This document shows, piece after piece, positions 47,814-58,392 of a DNA stretch of 64,000 bases. The DNA is from DASSBR01 sp035708085. GTDB taxonomy: Bacteria; Pseudomonadota; Gammaproteobacteria; Natronospirales; DASSBR01. The translations under genes were made by a program, and so were the position numbers. A model generated the notes under the pieces. That model was given only the letters and a program-made list of their open reading frames with translations, had not been told where the DNA came from and did not search any database. The stretch lies in contig DASSTE010000055.1 in the NCBI GenBank assembly GCA_035708085.1, positions 1 through 64,000 of the forward strand, in the 5' to 3' direction. Every line of letters begins with the position of its first letter. The first letter of the stretch is position 1.

Positions 47814-47842
47814 TTGCCGTAATCACATAACGCTCCTATACT
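47814..47842 (+). promoter_or_regulatory. Sigma-70-type promoter of hybrid kinase 2
   Basis: TTGCCG (47814-47819), 17-nt spacer, TATACT (47837-47842), in the 161-nt gap after kinase 1. It gives a leader of about 14 nt before the ATG at 47863. Confidence 0.68.
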
Positions 47843-47862
47843 GAAAACTCCCCGACGCAGCC

Positions 47863-50800
47863 ATGGACGGCACTATGACAACGGCGGACCCGGTGCCCGG
47901 CTCAGGTAACGACTCGTCTGCCCGCTTCCCCGGCGACAGCGAAATGCACGCCCGCGTCCGCGAATACGACTGGACGCGAACCTCCCTCGGCGCCGTTGAA
48001 CAATGGCCGCAGTCGCTAAAGACGGCAGTTGTCACCTGCCTCGATGCGGGCTTTGCACATTTCATCTGGTGGGGTCCGGATCTCATCCAGCTGTACAACG
48101 ACGCTGCTGTGGCCATTTTGCGCGACCGACATCCGGCGGCCCTTGGGCAGCCAGCCCGTGAATGCTGGCGGGAAATATGGGACGACCTCGCCGCACCGGT
48201 GGACCGGGTGCTCGCCACCGCTGCGACGCGAAGATGCGGGAACGCGCCGCTCTTTCTCGATCGCGGCGGCATGCGCCAGCCCGGCTACTTCGATCTCTGT
48301 TTCAGCGCGCTACGCGATGAATCCGGCAATGTGGTCGGCGTGGTCATTGCCGCCGTCGACACGACCGACCGCGTCTGCGCAGAAATGGCGTTGCGCGAGA
48401 GCCAGGCTCGGCTGACAGCCGACCTCGCCGGCATGCGCCGGCTGTACGAATTGCATGCCAGGCTGGCCGAGCAAACTGACTTGCACACCGCGCTGGAGGA
48501 GATTGTTTCGGCCTCGAACGAATTCATGGAGACCGACCGTGGCTGTATGCAACTCGTCAGCGCGGACGGCGAGCGACTCGAAATGTTCGCGTATCGCGGA
48601 TACGCCGACGACGATCCGTTCATACGGCGTTTTCTGCATGACGGATCGAAGGGCGCGTGCGACGCCGTGCGTCGTGAGCGCCGGCGCCTGATCATCGAAG
48701 ACATTGCCACCTTTCCCGGCTTCGATAGCACCCCCGTCGATCGCGAAGTAGCGCTTGCCGAAAACATCCGCGCGACGCAGTCGACGCCGCTGCTCAGTCG
48801 CCAGGGCGAGGTGCTGGGCGTTCTCAGCAACCAGTTCCGGAGCCCGCACCGACCGACCGAAAACCAGATCAAGCTGATCGATATGCTGGCCTGGACGGCG
48901 TCCGAGTTCATTGCTCGCCATTACGCCGATGCAGCGTTGCGCGCCGGCGAGGCGCGACTGCGTGCCGCCACGAACGCCGCACAAATAGGGGTATGGGAAT
49001 TTGACCTGCGCAACAGGAAGCTGCTCTATGCATCGCGGCGGTATGCCCAGATCATGGGGTACGACGAGATTCCGGACGACTGGACGCTGGAGCGTGCACT
49101 TGAGCACTTCGAACCGGCGGACCGGGATCGCCTGCTGGACTACCTGCGCGACCGGGGCGGCCAGGGCATGCTGGAAAGCCGCATCACCCGCATCGACGGC
49201 AAGGAACGCTGGATCTCGCTGGGCAGCGAGGTTTACCGGGAGGGCAACGGCACGCCGGTACGCGTCGTCGGCACAATGCTCGACATTACCGAGCGCAAGC
49301 TGCGCGAAGAACGTGAGCAGTTCCTGCTCAAGCTCAGCGACGAGTTGCGGCCGCTGGGCGATCCGGAGGTCATACAGGAAGTCGCCGCACGGGCGACGGC
49401 CGAGCATCTTCATGTCAGTCGCGCATTGTACGCGGAAGTGGAGCACGAGGAAGACGGCGATTATTTCGCAGTCAGACGCGACTACCATACGCCCGCTATC
49501 GGCGCCATCGCCGAACGGCTCCGACCTACGGATTTCGGCAGGGCGCTGTTCGAATCCTGCCGCCGCGGCAAGCCGATCTTCGTCAACAATGTGGAGACGG
49601 AGCCGCAACTCACGGACGCCGAACGTAACGCCTGTCTCGGCATCAAAATGCGCGCCCGCGCCGTTGTGCCACTGGTCAAGAATGGCCGCTTCATAGCGGC
49701 CTTCGGCGTTCACCACAATGCGCCTCGCATCTGGACGGAAGATGAAATCACGCTGATCCGGGAAGCCGCGGAACGAACCTGGAGCGCCGTCAAGCGCGCG
49801 GCGGCCGAAGCGGCGTTGCGCGAAAGCGAAGCGCAATTGCAACAGGCAAGCCGCGCCAAGGATGAATTCCTGGCGATGCTCGGCCATGAGCTGCGCAATC
49901 CGCTGCAGCCGATCAGAACGACATTGCGGCTGATGCAGATGCGCGAGCCCAATGCGCTCGTCGACGAGCGCGCGATCATCGATTCACAGGTGCAACACAT
50001 GATCGGCATGGTCGACGACCTGCTCGACGTGTCGCGCATTGCGCGCGGCAAGATCGAACTGAAAACGACTGCGCTCGATATCGGCGATGTCATCCTGCGT
50101 GCGATAGAAACCGCGCGGCCGATGCTCGAGGAAAGCAGCCAAGTGGTGGAAACCGCGATCGGCGACGGCCTCATCGTCGAAGGCGAGCGACGGCGGCTGG
50201 TGCAGATCATGACCAATCTGCTGACCAACGCCGCAAAATATTCGCCGCGCGGCCGGCGGATTCACGTCAGCGCCGGCGCCGAGCGCGGCCGCGTCGTCAT
50301 TCGGGTGCGCGATCAGGGCATTGGGATAGCGCCCGAGTTGCTACCGCACATCTTCGATTCGTTTACACAGGATTCACAGTCGATCGAGCGATCGCAGGGC
50401 GGGCTGGGGCTAGGGCTGGCAATCGTTCACAGCCTGGTCACGCTGCACGGCGGCACCGTCGAAGCGACCAGCGCCGGCCGCGACCAGGGCAGCGAGTTCA
50501 TCGTGCGGCTGCCACTGGTCGAGCGCCGCGCCGTCGAACGCGAGCCGGTGCACACGGAGATCATGGCTGCGCCGCCGGAGTCAATGGTCGCGCGAGAACA
50601 TCTCAAGGTGTTGATCGTTGACGACTACGCCAGCGCTGCCGAAAGTCTTGCGGAGTTGCTGAACTATGAGGGCTTCGAGACGCGGATTGCCAGCGACGGC
50701 GCCGAGGCCGTCGAAGCCGCCACCGAGTTCAGGCCGGAGGTGGCGTTGATCGATATCGGTCTGCCGGTCATGGACGGCTACGAGGTTGCGCGCCGCCTGC

Positions 50801-51009
50801 ACGAAATCCCGTCGCTCCGCGACACGCGGCTGATTGCCGTCACCGGCTACGGACAGGAAAGCGATCGGCAGCGTACGAAGGAAGCCGGCTTCGACCGCCA
50901 CGTCGTCAAACCGATCGACCCCAGCGGCATCGGCGCACTGGTCAGGCAGACCGCTTCGCCCGCAGCTCCGCGACCACTCGCCTCAGATTTGTCTGAGTTT
51001 CGGCACTGA
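47863..51009 (+). CDS. Multi-sensor hybrid histidine kinase 2 (PAS-GAF-PAS-GAF-HisKA-HATPase-REC)
   Basis: 1048 aa; starts MDGTMTTADP, and an internal ATG four codons later is possible. The N-terminal PAS-like module (YDWTRTSLGAVEQWPQSLK) matches that of kinase 1. A GAF domain (about 200-350, ending LSNQFRSPHRPTENQIKLID) is extra; then PAS (about 360-480), a GAF domain (about 490-645), HisKA with His675 in GHELRNPLQPI, the ATPase domain (MTNLLTNAAKYS, GLGLGLAIVHSL) and a receiver with Asp964. No membrane segment. Its last 68 nt overlap the end of the crotonase gene on the opposite strand. From its composition it integrates several cytoplasmic signals. Confidence 0.93.
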   Translation: MDGTMTTADPVPGSGNDSSARFPGDSEMHARVREYDWTRTSLGAVEQWPQSLKTAVVTCLDAGFAHFIWWGPDLIQLYNDAAVAILRDRHPAALGQPARECWREIWDDLAAPVDRVLATAATRRCGNAPLFLDRGGMRQPGYFDLCFSALRDESGNVVGVVIAAVDTTDRVCAEMALRESQARLTADLAGMRRLYELHARLAEQTDLHTALEEIVSASNEFMETDRGCMQLVSADGERLEMFAYRGYADDDPFIRRFLHDGSKGACDAVRRERRRLIIEDIATFPGFDSTPVDREVALAENIRATQSTPLLSRQGEVLGVLSNQFRSPHRPTENQIKLIDMLAWTASEFIARHYADAALRAGEARLRAATNAAQIGVWEFDLRNRKLLYASRRYAQIMGYDEIPDDWTLERALEHFEPADRDRLLDYLRDRGGQGMLESRITRIDGKERWISLGSEVYREGNGTPVRVVGTMLDITERKLREEREQFLLKLSDELRPLGDPEVIQEVAARATAEHLHVSRALYAEVEHEEDGDYFAVRRDYHTPAIGAIAERLRPTDFGRALFESCRRGKPIFVNNVETEPQLTDAERNACLGIKMRARAVVPLVKNGRFIAAFGVHHNAPRIWTEDEITLIREAAERTWSAVKRAAAEAALRESEAQLQQASRAKDEFLAMLGHELRNPLQPIRTTLRLMQMREPNALVDERAIIDSQVQHMIGMVDDLLDVSRIARGKIELKTTALDIGDVILRAIETARPMLEESSQVVETAIGDGLIVEGERRRLVQIMTNLLTNAAKYSPRGRRIHVSAGAERGRVVIRVRDQGIGIAPELLPHIFDSFTQDSQSIERSQGGLGLGLAIVHSLVTLHGGTVEATSAGRDQGSEFIVRLPLVERRAVEREPVHTEIMAAPPESMVAREHLKVLIVDDYASAAESLAELLNYEGFETRIASDGAEAVEAATEFRPEVALIDIGLPVMDGYEVARRLHEIPSLRDTRLIAVTGYGQESDRQRTKEAGFDRHVVKPIDPSGIGALVRQTASPAAPRPLASDLSEFRH

Positions 51010-51706
51010 ACCACGAATCGGCTATCGCGTCGATGGCCGGTCCGGTTGCAGCGTCGGCGAGCGCGCTGCGTAATGAGGCGCGGGTGCGCCGGCGGGTCGT
51101 GGCGTATGCGTTCACCGGCAGCGCGAGAACGCTTTCAAGCCAGTTGCGCGCCCTCGGAACGACGTCGTCGGGCGGCGCCAGCTCATCGACGAAACCGGTG
51201 GCCAACGCCTGCTCCGAATCGAGCAGCCGCCCTTCTCCACCCAGCAGTGCCGCCTGGCGCGGACCGACGACGGTGGCCAGCGTCTCATACAACACCACGG
51301 GTAACGGCAAGCCGACGCGCACTTCGTTGAGGCCAATCTTGTAGCGACCTTCAGCCATGACGCGATAATCGCAGCACAGCGCGAGCACCGCACCGCCCGC
51401 GGGGCTGTGACCGGTAATGGCGGCGACGACCGGAATCGGCGCATCCGCCAGCACGCACATCAATCCGACAAAATCGCGCCAGAAGCCGGTAATCGCTCGC
51501 CGGTCAAGCGACAACAGTTGCGGCAGATCGAGGCCGGCCGAAAACATGCCGGGCGCGCCGGACAGCAGCACCCCTTTCGCTCCGGCCGTCGGCGCCTCGG
51601 TGACGGCGGCAGCCAGCGCCTGGACCAGTTCCGGATTGAGGGCGTTGGCGGGCGGCCGCGCCAGACAGATATTCATGATGCCATTATGTTCTTTTATTTC
51701 AATCAT
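50942..51706 (-). CDS. Crotonase-family enoyl-CoA hydratase/isomerase (ECI-like)
   Basis: 254 aa with the crotonase fold: oxyanion-hole segments SAGLDLPQ and GHSPAGGA, then CDYRVMAEG. The single acidic catalytic residue is Glu in IGLNEVRVG; the position of the second catalytic glutamate of true hydratases appears to be Ala (GPRQAALLGG). IGLNE plus loss of the second Glu is the pattern of delta3,delta2-enoyl-CoA isomerases, so isomerase is preferred over hydratase (inference from motifs). Its ATG overlaps the ftsB stop by 8 nt. The 3' end overlaps kinase 2, which converges on it. Confidence 0.82.
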   Translation of the reverse strand: MIEIKEHNGIMNICLARPPANALNPELVQALAAAVTEAPTAGAKGVLLSGAPGMFSAGLDLPQLLSLDRRAITGFWRDFVGLMCVLADAPIPVVAAITGHSPAGGAVLALCCDYRVMAEGRYKIGLNEVRVGLPLPVVLYETLATVVGPRQAALLGGEGRLLDSEQALATGFVDELAPPDDVVPRARNWLESVLALPVNAYATTRRRTRASLRSALADAATGPAIDAIADSWFSAETQTNLRRVVAELRAKRSA

Positions 51707-52034
51707 TTATTTTATCTTTTTTATGTTTATCCTTAGGTACTGTCTGCTGCGGTTGGGGCCGAATGATCTGGTAGAACGTCTCGCCGGGCTTGATCATCCC
51801 CAATTCCTTGCGCGCCCGCGCCTCAATCGCATCATGGCCTTGCTTCAAATCGTGCACTTCCGCGCTCAGATTCTGGTTGCGCGTCTTGAGATGCTCGTTT
51901 TTTGCCTTCTGCGCCGCCACCTGTTTTTGCAGCGCCCACGCGTCCGGCAGACTGTCTCCGGCGATCCAGAGGCGGTACTGCATCAGCAGCAGCAACGCCG
52001 CGAGGATGATGCCGATGACGAGCCGTGAGTTCAT
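51699..52034 (-). CDS. ftsB: Cell division protein FtsB
   Basis: 111 aa: one membrane segment at the N-terminus (about 5-22), then a periplasmic coiled coil (LQKQVAAQKAKNEHLKTRNQNLSAEV as heptads, about 36-75) and the FtsB/DivIC motif ARKELGMIKPGETFYQII. FtsB joins FtsL and FtsQ in the divisome. It overlaps eno by 4 nt (ATGA), the usual eno-ftsB arrangement. The C-terminal tail is lysine-rich (KDKHKKDK). Confidence 0.93.
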   Translation of the reverse strand: MNSRLVIGIILAALLLLMQYRLWIAGDSLPDAWALQKQVAAQKAKNEHLKTRNQNLSAEVHDLKQGHDAIEARARKELGMIKPGETFYQIIRPQPQQTVPKDKHKKDKIND

Positions 52035-53314
52035 CGCATATGCGCGAATGCCGCCGTGCCCGGGTATGTGGCGCGCTCCCCCAACGCCTCTTCGATGCGC
52101 AGCAACTGGTTGTACTTCGCGATTCGGTCCGAGCGGCTGAGCGAGCCGGTCTTGATTTGCGTCGCGCGCGTGGCCACGGCAAGGTCGGCGATAAACGCGT
52201 CCTCGGTCTCGCCGGAACGATGCGACACCACCGCCGTGTAACCCGCATCGACCGCCATGTCGATTGCCGCGCGGGTTTCGGTGAGCGTGCCGATCTGGTT
52301 GGGCTTGATCAGGATCGCGTTGGCGATACCCTGGTCGATGCCGTGCTTGAAGATGGACGTGTTGGTTACGAACACATCGTCACCCACGAGCTGCACGCGA
52401 TCGCCCAGCCTTTCGGTCAGCAGCTTCCAGCCGTCCCAGTCGCCCTCGGCCATGCCGTCTTCGACCGACACGATCGGATAACGGTCGCACAAGTCTGCGA
52501 GGTAATCGACCAGGGCCGAAGCGGAAATCGGCTTGCCTTCGAAGTGATAATCGTCGTGATGGAAAAATTCCGACGCCGCGGCGTCGAGCGCGAGATAGAC
52601 GTCGCGCCCCGGCTCGTAACCGGCTTGCCCGATCGCTTCCACGATCGCCTCGAGTGCCGCTTCGTTCGACGGCAGTTGTGGCGCGAAGCCGCCTTCGTCA
52701 CCCACCGAGGTCGCGAGGCCGCGCTTGCCGAGCACCTTCTTCAGCGCATGAAAGACTTCGGCGCCGTAACGCAAAGCTTCGGCAAAGCTCGGCGCGCCGG
52801 CGGGCACAATCATGAATTCCTGGATATCGACGTCGTTGTCGGCGTGCGCACCGCCATTGACGATATTCATCATCGGCACCGGCATCGACAGGTAGTCTCC
52901 GCCGGCGAGGTACGCGTATAGCGGCTCCTTGCGGCCGAACGCGACAGCCTGGGCGGCCGCCAGCGATACCGACAGGATCGCATTCGCGCCGAGGCGCGAC
53001 TTGTTGTCGGTGCCGTCGAGCTCGATCAGCTTGCGGTCCAGCCCTGCCTGGTCCGCGGCATCGTCACCCAGGAGCGCTTCGCGAATTGCGGCATTGACGT
53101 TGGCCACGGCGTGGCGAACGCCCTTGCCGCCGTAGCGCGCGGGGTCACCATCGCGCAATTCGACCGCTTCGCGCGTGCCGGTGGATGCACCGGAAGGAAC
53201 TGCCGCACGGCCGATAATGCCGCCTTCGAGTTCAACTTCGGCTTCAACCGTCGGGTTGCCGCGCGAATCGAGAATTTCGCGGGCGTGGATGGCGGTAATT
53301 TTGGTTGTTGGCAT
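52031..53314 (-). CDS. eno: Enolase (phosphopyruvate hydratase)
   Basis: 427 aa, full length. It converts 2-phosphoglycerate to phosphoenolpyruvate in glycolysis. Characteristic segments are AREILDSRGNPTVEAEV at the N-terminus, SGASTGTREAVELRD, GNKSRLG-type loop (DNKSRLGANA), VGDEGGFAP, SVEDGMAEGDWDGW, LVGDDVFVTN, the signature LIKPNQIGTLTET and SHRSGETED. All metal and substrate ligands expected from these motifs are present. Located between kdsA and ftsB as in many Beta- and Gammaproteobacteria. Confidence 0.97.
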   Translation of the reverse strand: MPTTKITAIHAREILDSRGNPTVEAEVELEGGIIGRAAVPSGASTGTREAVELRDGDPARYGGKGVRHAVANVNAAIREALLGDDAADQAGLDRKLIELDGTDNKSRLGANAILSVSLAAAQAVAFGRKEPLYAYLAGGDYLSMPVPMMNIVNGGAHADNDVDIQEFMIVPAGAPSFAEALRYGAEVFHALKKVLGKRGLATSVGDEGGFAPQLPSNEAALEAIVEAIGQAGYEPGRDVYLALDAAASEFFHHDDYHFEGKPISASALVDYLADLCDRYPIVSVEDGMAEGDWDGWKLLTERLGDRVQLVGDDVFVTNTSIFKHGIDQGIANAILIKPNQIGTLTETRAAIDMAVDAGYTAVVSHRSGETEDAFIADLAVATRATQIKTGSLSRSDRIAKYNQLLRIEEALGERATYPGTAAFAHMR

Positions 53315-53344
53315 TAGTGATCTCGCATAAAAAGTCTTGTCCGA

Positions 53345-53379
53345 GTCGCTGGTCGCTGGTCGCTAATCGCTAGTCGCTA
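53345..53379. repeat. Five-unit 7-nt tandem repeat between eno and kdsA
   Basis: Units on the plus strand: GTCGCTG, GTCGCTG, GTCGCTA, ATCGCTA, GTCGCTA. A related run (ACTAGCTACTAGCCACTCGC) continues at 53411-53430 and covers the stop codon of kdsA. The 104-nt gap holds nothing else recognisable apart from the weak eno ribosome-binding site. Confidence 0.7.
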
Positions 53380-53418
53380 GGAAGGAGTCACAGTAATCTC
53401 TTTACTCAGCACTAGCTA

Positions 53419-54260
53419 CTAGCCACTCGCTACTATTCCATCTTCGACAAACGGCCGCGCCTTCACTGCGACGTCCAATGTCTTCAACGTTTCGAGCAAT
53501 TCTTCCATCTTCGCGAGCGGCCACGAGTTCGGCCCGTCGCACAGCGCCTTGTCCGGGTTCGGATGTGTTTCCATGAAGACGCCGCTGACGCCGGCCGCGA
53601 CAGCCGCGCGTGCGAGCAGCGGGATATGCTGACGCTCGCCCCCGGAACTGGCACCCTGCCCGCCCGGCAATTGCACCGAGTGCGTCGCGTCGAACACCAC
53701 CGGGCAGCCGGTCGCGCGCATCGCCGCCAGGCCGCGCATGTCGACGACGAGGTTGTTGTAGCCGAAGCTGAAGCCGCGTTCGCACAACATGATGTCGTTG
53801 TTGCCGGCTGCGCGTGCCTTGTCGGCCACGTTGGCCATTTCCCACGGCGCCATGAACTGGCCCTTCTTGATGTTCACCGGCTTGCCCTGCCGCGCGACGT
53901 TCTGAATGAAGTCGGTCTGCCGGCACAGGAACGCGGGCGTCTGGATGACGTCGACAACCGCTGCGACCTCGTCCACCGGCGTGTATTCGTGCACGTCGGT
54001 AAGCACCAGCACGCCCGCCTGCTCGCGCACCTTGGCGAGTATCTTCAGGCCGGTTTCGAGGCCGGGGCCGCGATAGCTCTCGCCGGAGCTGCGGTTGGCC
54101 TTGTCGAACGATCCCTTGAACACGTAGCCGATGCCGAGCCGCTGCGTGATCTCGGCGAGCGTGCCGGCCACGTCGAGCGCAAGCTGCTCGCTTTCGAGCG
54201 TGTCCGGCCCGGCGATCAGGAAGAATGGCTGGTCGAGTCCGATTTCGAATGTATCGAGCT

Positions 54261-54264
<4 letters not shown>
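53419..54264 (-). CDS. kdsA: 3-deoxy-D-manno-octulosonate 8-phosphate synthase
   Basis: 281 aa. It condenses phosphoenolpyruvate with arabinose 5-phosphate to KDO 8-phosphate for the LPS inner core. Family features: LIAGPDTLESEQLALD, FKGSFDKANRSS, LTDVHE, IQTPAFLCRQTDFI, NIKKGQFMAPWEM, ERGFSFGYNNLVVDMR, VFDATHSVQLPGG and GVFMETHPNPDKALCDGPNSW. The asparagine in KANRSS marks the metal-independent class by analogy. The start overlaps the pyrG stop by 4 nt. The last residues (IVASG) and the stop fall in repeat-like sequence that continues into the gap before eno. Confidence 0.96.
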
Positions 54265-55907
<1,643 letters not shown>

Positions 55908-56062
55908 CGAGATACCCGATTTTCTGGCTGAGTGGATGGCGAAAACCGGGAGTACAAGCTAACAGATTGCGGGCTTCGGGACAATGAGGAAATTTGCTTT
56001 CAGGTGGTTTGGTGGGTGGAAAGTTCGTGGGTTTTAGGCTGTCGCGAGGGTGGCGGCGCGGT

Positions 56063-56142
56063 GCCTTCTCCCAGGGACGCCGTGAATACATCCCTGTAGG
56101 CTCTGGGTTCGGCTCCTGCCTCACACAGCCCTGGGAGAAGGC
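56063..56142. repeat. Stem-loop repeat with 14-bp perfect arms
   Basis: The arms GCCTTCTCCCAGGG (56063-56076) and CCCTGGGAGAAGGC (56129-56142) pair perfectly; the 52-nt loop includes GACGCCGTGAATACATCCC and GGCTC, a composition shared with the loop of the neighbouring repeat (CAGGGACGTATTCATGGCGT there, in the opposite sense). It is flanked by GTGG/GGTG-rich sequence. Confidence 0.72.
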
Positions 56143-56245
56143 CCCACACCCCCGCCTCGAACGTTGTTGCCGGTTCCTCCTCTCCCTCAGGGAGAAGGGA
56201 CCAGGAAACGCGCCATTCTTACGGGAAAGTTCACGACAACGTATC

Positions 56246-56360
56246 GAGGCGGTGGGGTAGCCTCTTCCGAGAGTCTCTGAGGACAGGGATGTCCGAGGGA
56301 AGCCACAGGGACGTATTCATGGCGTCTCTCGGAAGAGGCTACCCCGTCGCCCCCACCACA
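56246..56360. repeat. Dispersed stem-loop repeat, full copy with 20-bp perfect arms
   Basis: The arms 56254-56273 (GGGGTAGCCTCTTCCGAGAG) and 56326-56345 pair without a mismatch around a 52-nt loop that has its own small hairpin (GGACAGGGATGTCC). The outer ends GGCGGTGG and CCCCCACC extend the pairing. Shortened copies are at 32236-32273 and 40249-40312. No transposase is seen, so it is a non-autonomous or RNA-level element. It lies just downstream of lapB. Confidence 0.75.
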
Positions 56361-56376
56361 ACCTAACCCCTACAAA

Positions 56377-57615
56377 TCAATGCGCACTATGCACACGAAT
56401 AGGCGATAGCGGCGGCAACGCCGGGGCTGCACGACGCGGCGCGAGGGAGAAGTCGTGGTACGGCTTGGTGCTGCCCCAGGTTCGGCAGCTTGGACATTGC
56501 CAGTAGAGGGTCTTGCCGGCATAGCCGCACTGGTGACAGCGGTAGCTTGCGCCTTCGGCCAGCAGGCGTCGCAATGCCTGCTGCAACGGCGCGAGGTTCT
56601 CCGGGCCGAGTGAACAGTCGGCGCGGTCCAGAACTGCGCCCAGAATCTCGTGCAGGCCTTGTAGAGCACTGGATGTGCGGACGTAATCGCTGACGCAGCG
56701 TTCGGTGGCCGCGGTCGCGAGTTCCGGCCGCCGGATCGTCGCTACCGCGAATTCGGCTACCGCGTTTGCATTGCCGTCCATCAGTGCCTGCACGGTCTGA
56801 TCCAGGCCATCCTCCATGTTGAGTTGCCGGTAGGTTTCCGCGAGCGGCGGCAGGATTTCGCTGGCGAAGACGATGTCGCTTTCCAGCGCGCGCCGGAAAT
56901 GACGCGCGGCGAGTGCGGCCTCGCCTGTCTGCAGCGCCAGTTCGCCCAGCATGATGCCGACGCGGACGTTGTCGCGATCGAAGGTCTGCGCGCGTTTCAG
57001 CAGCTTGTGCGCGCCGCGCCAGTCACCGGCATCGCGGCGTGCCGCGGCCAGTTCGCAGAAATAGTGCGCGACAATCGCGTTCTGGTTGTCGCCCGTCGCC
57101 GCTTCCAGCTTGCGACGCATGGCGATCGCCTGATCCCAGTCCTTTTGCTGCTCGTAAATCGCCACCAGGTGGCGCAGCGCCACTTCCATGTGCGGACGGA
57201 CGTCGACGAGTTCGAGGAACAGCGTTTCAGCGCGATCGAACAGGCCCGCGCGCATATAATCCTCGCCCAGTTCGCGCAGCGCCTGATTGCGGTCGCGGCG
57301 GTTGAGGTTGGGTCTCGCGATCAGGTTCTGGTGCAGGCGAATCGCGCGGTCGACTTCGCCGCGGCGGCGGAACAGGCTGGCGAGCGCGAAGTGCGTTTCG
57401 ACCGTTTCCGAGTCGACCTCGACCATGCGAATGAACACTTCAATCGCCTTGTCGGGTTGCTCGTTGAGCAGGTAGTTCAGCCCCTTGAAATACTCGACGC
57501 GCGGGAACGGCAGACCGCTGCTGCCGGTGCCGCGACCGCGCCGGCCCAGCCACCAGCCGACGCCGATCGACACCAGCACCAGTACGAACAGGCCGATTAG
57601 TTGATTAATGGGCAT
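56377..57615 (-). CDS. lapB: Lipopolysaccharide assembly protein LapB (YciM)
   Basis: 412 aa from ATG 57615, 11 nt inside the end of lapA; an upstream extension of 26 codons lies within lapA and is rejected. It has an N-terminal membrane anchor (about 4-22), a row of tetratricopeptide repeats (about 45-345) and a C-terminal rubredoxin-like zinc knuckle (CHQCG...CPSCRTWG). LapB links LPS synthesis to transport and controls LpxC breakdown by FtsH. The C-terminal tail past the knuckle is long and rich in Pro/Ala. Confidence 0.94.
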   Translation of the reverse strand: MPINQLIGLFVLVLVSIGVGWWLGRRGRGTGSSGLPFPRVEYFKGLNYLLNEQPDKAIEVFIRMVEVDSETVETHFALASLFRRRGEVDRAIRLHQNLIARPNLNRRDRNQALRELGEDYMRAGLFDRAETLFLELVDVRPHMEVALRHLVAIYEQQKDWDQAIAMRRKLEAATGDNQNAIVAHYFCELAAARRDAGDWRGAHKLLKRAQTFDRDNVRVGIMLGELALQTGEAALAARHFRRALESDIVFASEILPPLAETYRQLNMEDGLDQTVQALMDGNANAVAEFAVATIRRPELATAATERCVSDYVRTSSALQGLHEILGAVLDRADCSLGPENLAPLQQALRRLLAEGASYRCHQCGYAGKTLYWQCPSCRTWGSTKPYHDFSLAPRRAAPALPPLSPIRVHSAH

Positions 57616-57898
57616 CTTGCAGGGGGACTTTGCGAAGGCTGGTGACTTCCGCCTGCGCGTCGCGCGCCGCCTGCCGTAGCTTGCGGTTGGCACGCCGCAG
57701 ACGAATCATTTCCAGACTGCAGCCAATAAAGCCGAGCACGAGACCGACTATACACCCGCCGACGGCCACGTAGGAAAGCGGCGCGTGAAGCACGCCCCAG
57801 ATGTAGTCGACGCTGACCGGGGAGGCGTTTCGCAGCGCGAACAACACCCCGATCACGAAGACGATCAGTGCAAATAGAGAGCTCAGGAACCGCAGCAT
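57605..57898 (-). CDS. lapA: Lipopolysaccharide assembly protein LapA
   Basis: 97 aa from ATG 57898. A TTG two codons earlier (57904) has GAGGAT at better spacing and may be the true start. Two membrane segments (about 4-22 and 40-62) are joined by a short loop and followed by a basic coiled C-terminal tail (RLRRANRKLRQAARDAQAE), the LapA/YciS layout. It works with LapB in the inner membrane. Confidence 0.9.
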   Translation of the reverse strand: MLRFLSSLFALIVFVIGVLFALRNASPVSVDYIWGVLHAPLSYVAVGGCIVGLVLGFIGCSLEMIRLRRANRKLRQAARDAQAEVTSLRKVPLQDAH

Positions 57899-57961
57899 GG
57901 GCAAGCCATCCTCATGGACACATCGTCACGACGGCGAACCGCTCGACGCCGGTGACGTCGG

Positions 57962-58297
57962 TCAGCCTGCCGCCGAAGTCTGTGCCCGGACCGGCGGCTC
58001 CATCTGTGCGGGCGTCTGGTCGAAGTCGACCCGCTCGCGCAGATCCTTGCCCGGCTTGAAGTGCGGCACGTACTTGCCGGCCAGCGCGACCGCACGGCCG
58101 GTTTTCGGATTGCGTCCCATGCGCGGCGGGCGAAAATGCAGCGAAAAGCTGCCGAATCCGCGAATTTCGATGCGCCGGCCCCGCGCCAGCGAATTGCTCA
58201 TCTGATCGATGATCATCCTGACGGCCAGTTCGATATCCTTTGGCGCCAGGTGAGCCTGTTCGCGAGCCATGAACTCGATCAATTCTGATTTAGTCAT
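57962..58297 (-). CDS. ihfB: Integration host factor subunit beta
   Basis: 111 aa from ATG 58297 (MTKSELIEFM); four more codons upstream are open. HU/IHF fold with the DNA-binding arm RIEIRGFGSFSLHFRPPRMGRNPKTG, whose proline at the arm tip (NPKTG) wedges into DNA. The C-terminal tail (about 95-111, TPAQMEPPVRAQTSAAG) is longer than in most IHF-beta. With IhfA it bends DNA by about 160 degrees; notably IHF often helps sigma-54 promoters of the kind found at 26164. The gene lies between rpsA and lapA as usual. Confidence 0.95.
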   Translation of the reverse strand: MTKSELIEFMAREQAHLAPKDIELAVRMIIDQMSNSLARGRRIEIRGFGSFSLHFRPPRMGRNPKTGRAVALAGKYVPHFKPGKDLRERVDFDQTPAQMEPPVRAQTSAAG

Positions 58298-58392
58298 GAA
58301 TCGGACCACCCTTTGTCTGATAGCTGACGCCCGCGCCTGCCGGACCGACCCACCGGCACCGCCGCATCAGGCGGTGCCGGCGAAAACGGCGA

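Larger units (their letters stand above)
55908..56376. other. 469-nt intergenic region between lapB and pyrG
   Basis: No credible gene. It holds the upstream region of pyrG (about 55908-56000) and two stem-loop repeats listed separately. No strong sigma-70 promoter could be picked by eye. The lapB stop lies at the right-hand end, so the second stem-loop may also end the lapB transcript. Confidence 0.6.

Noticed and set aside
53345..53379. CRISPR array
   Set aside because: Seven-base units without spacers; this is a simple tandem repeat.
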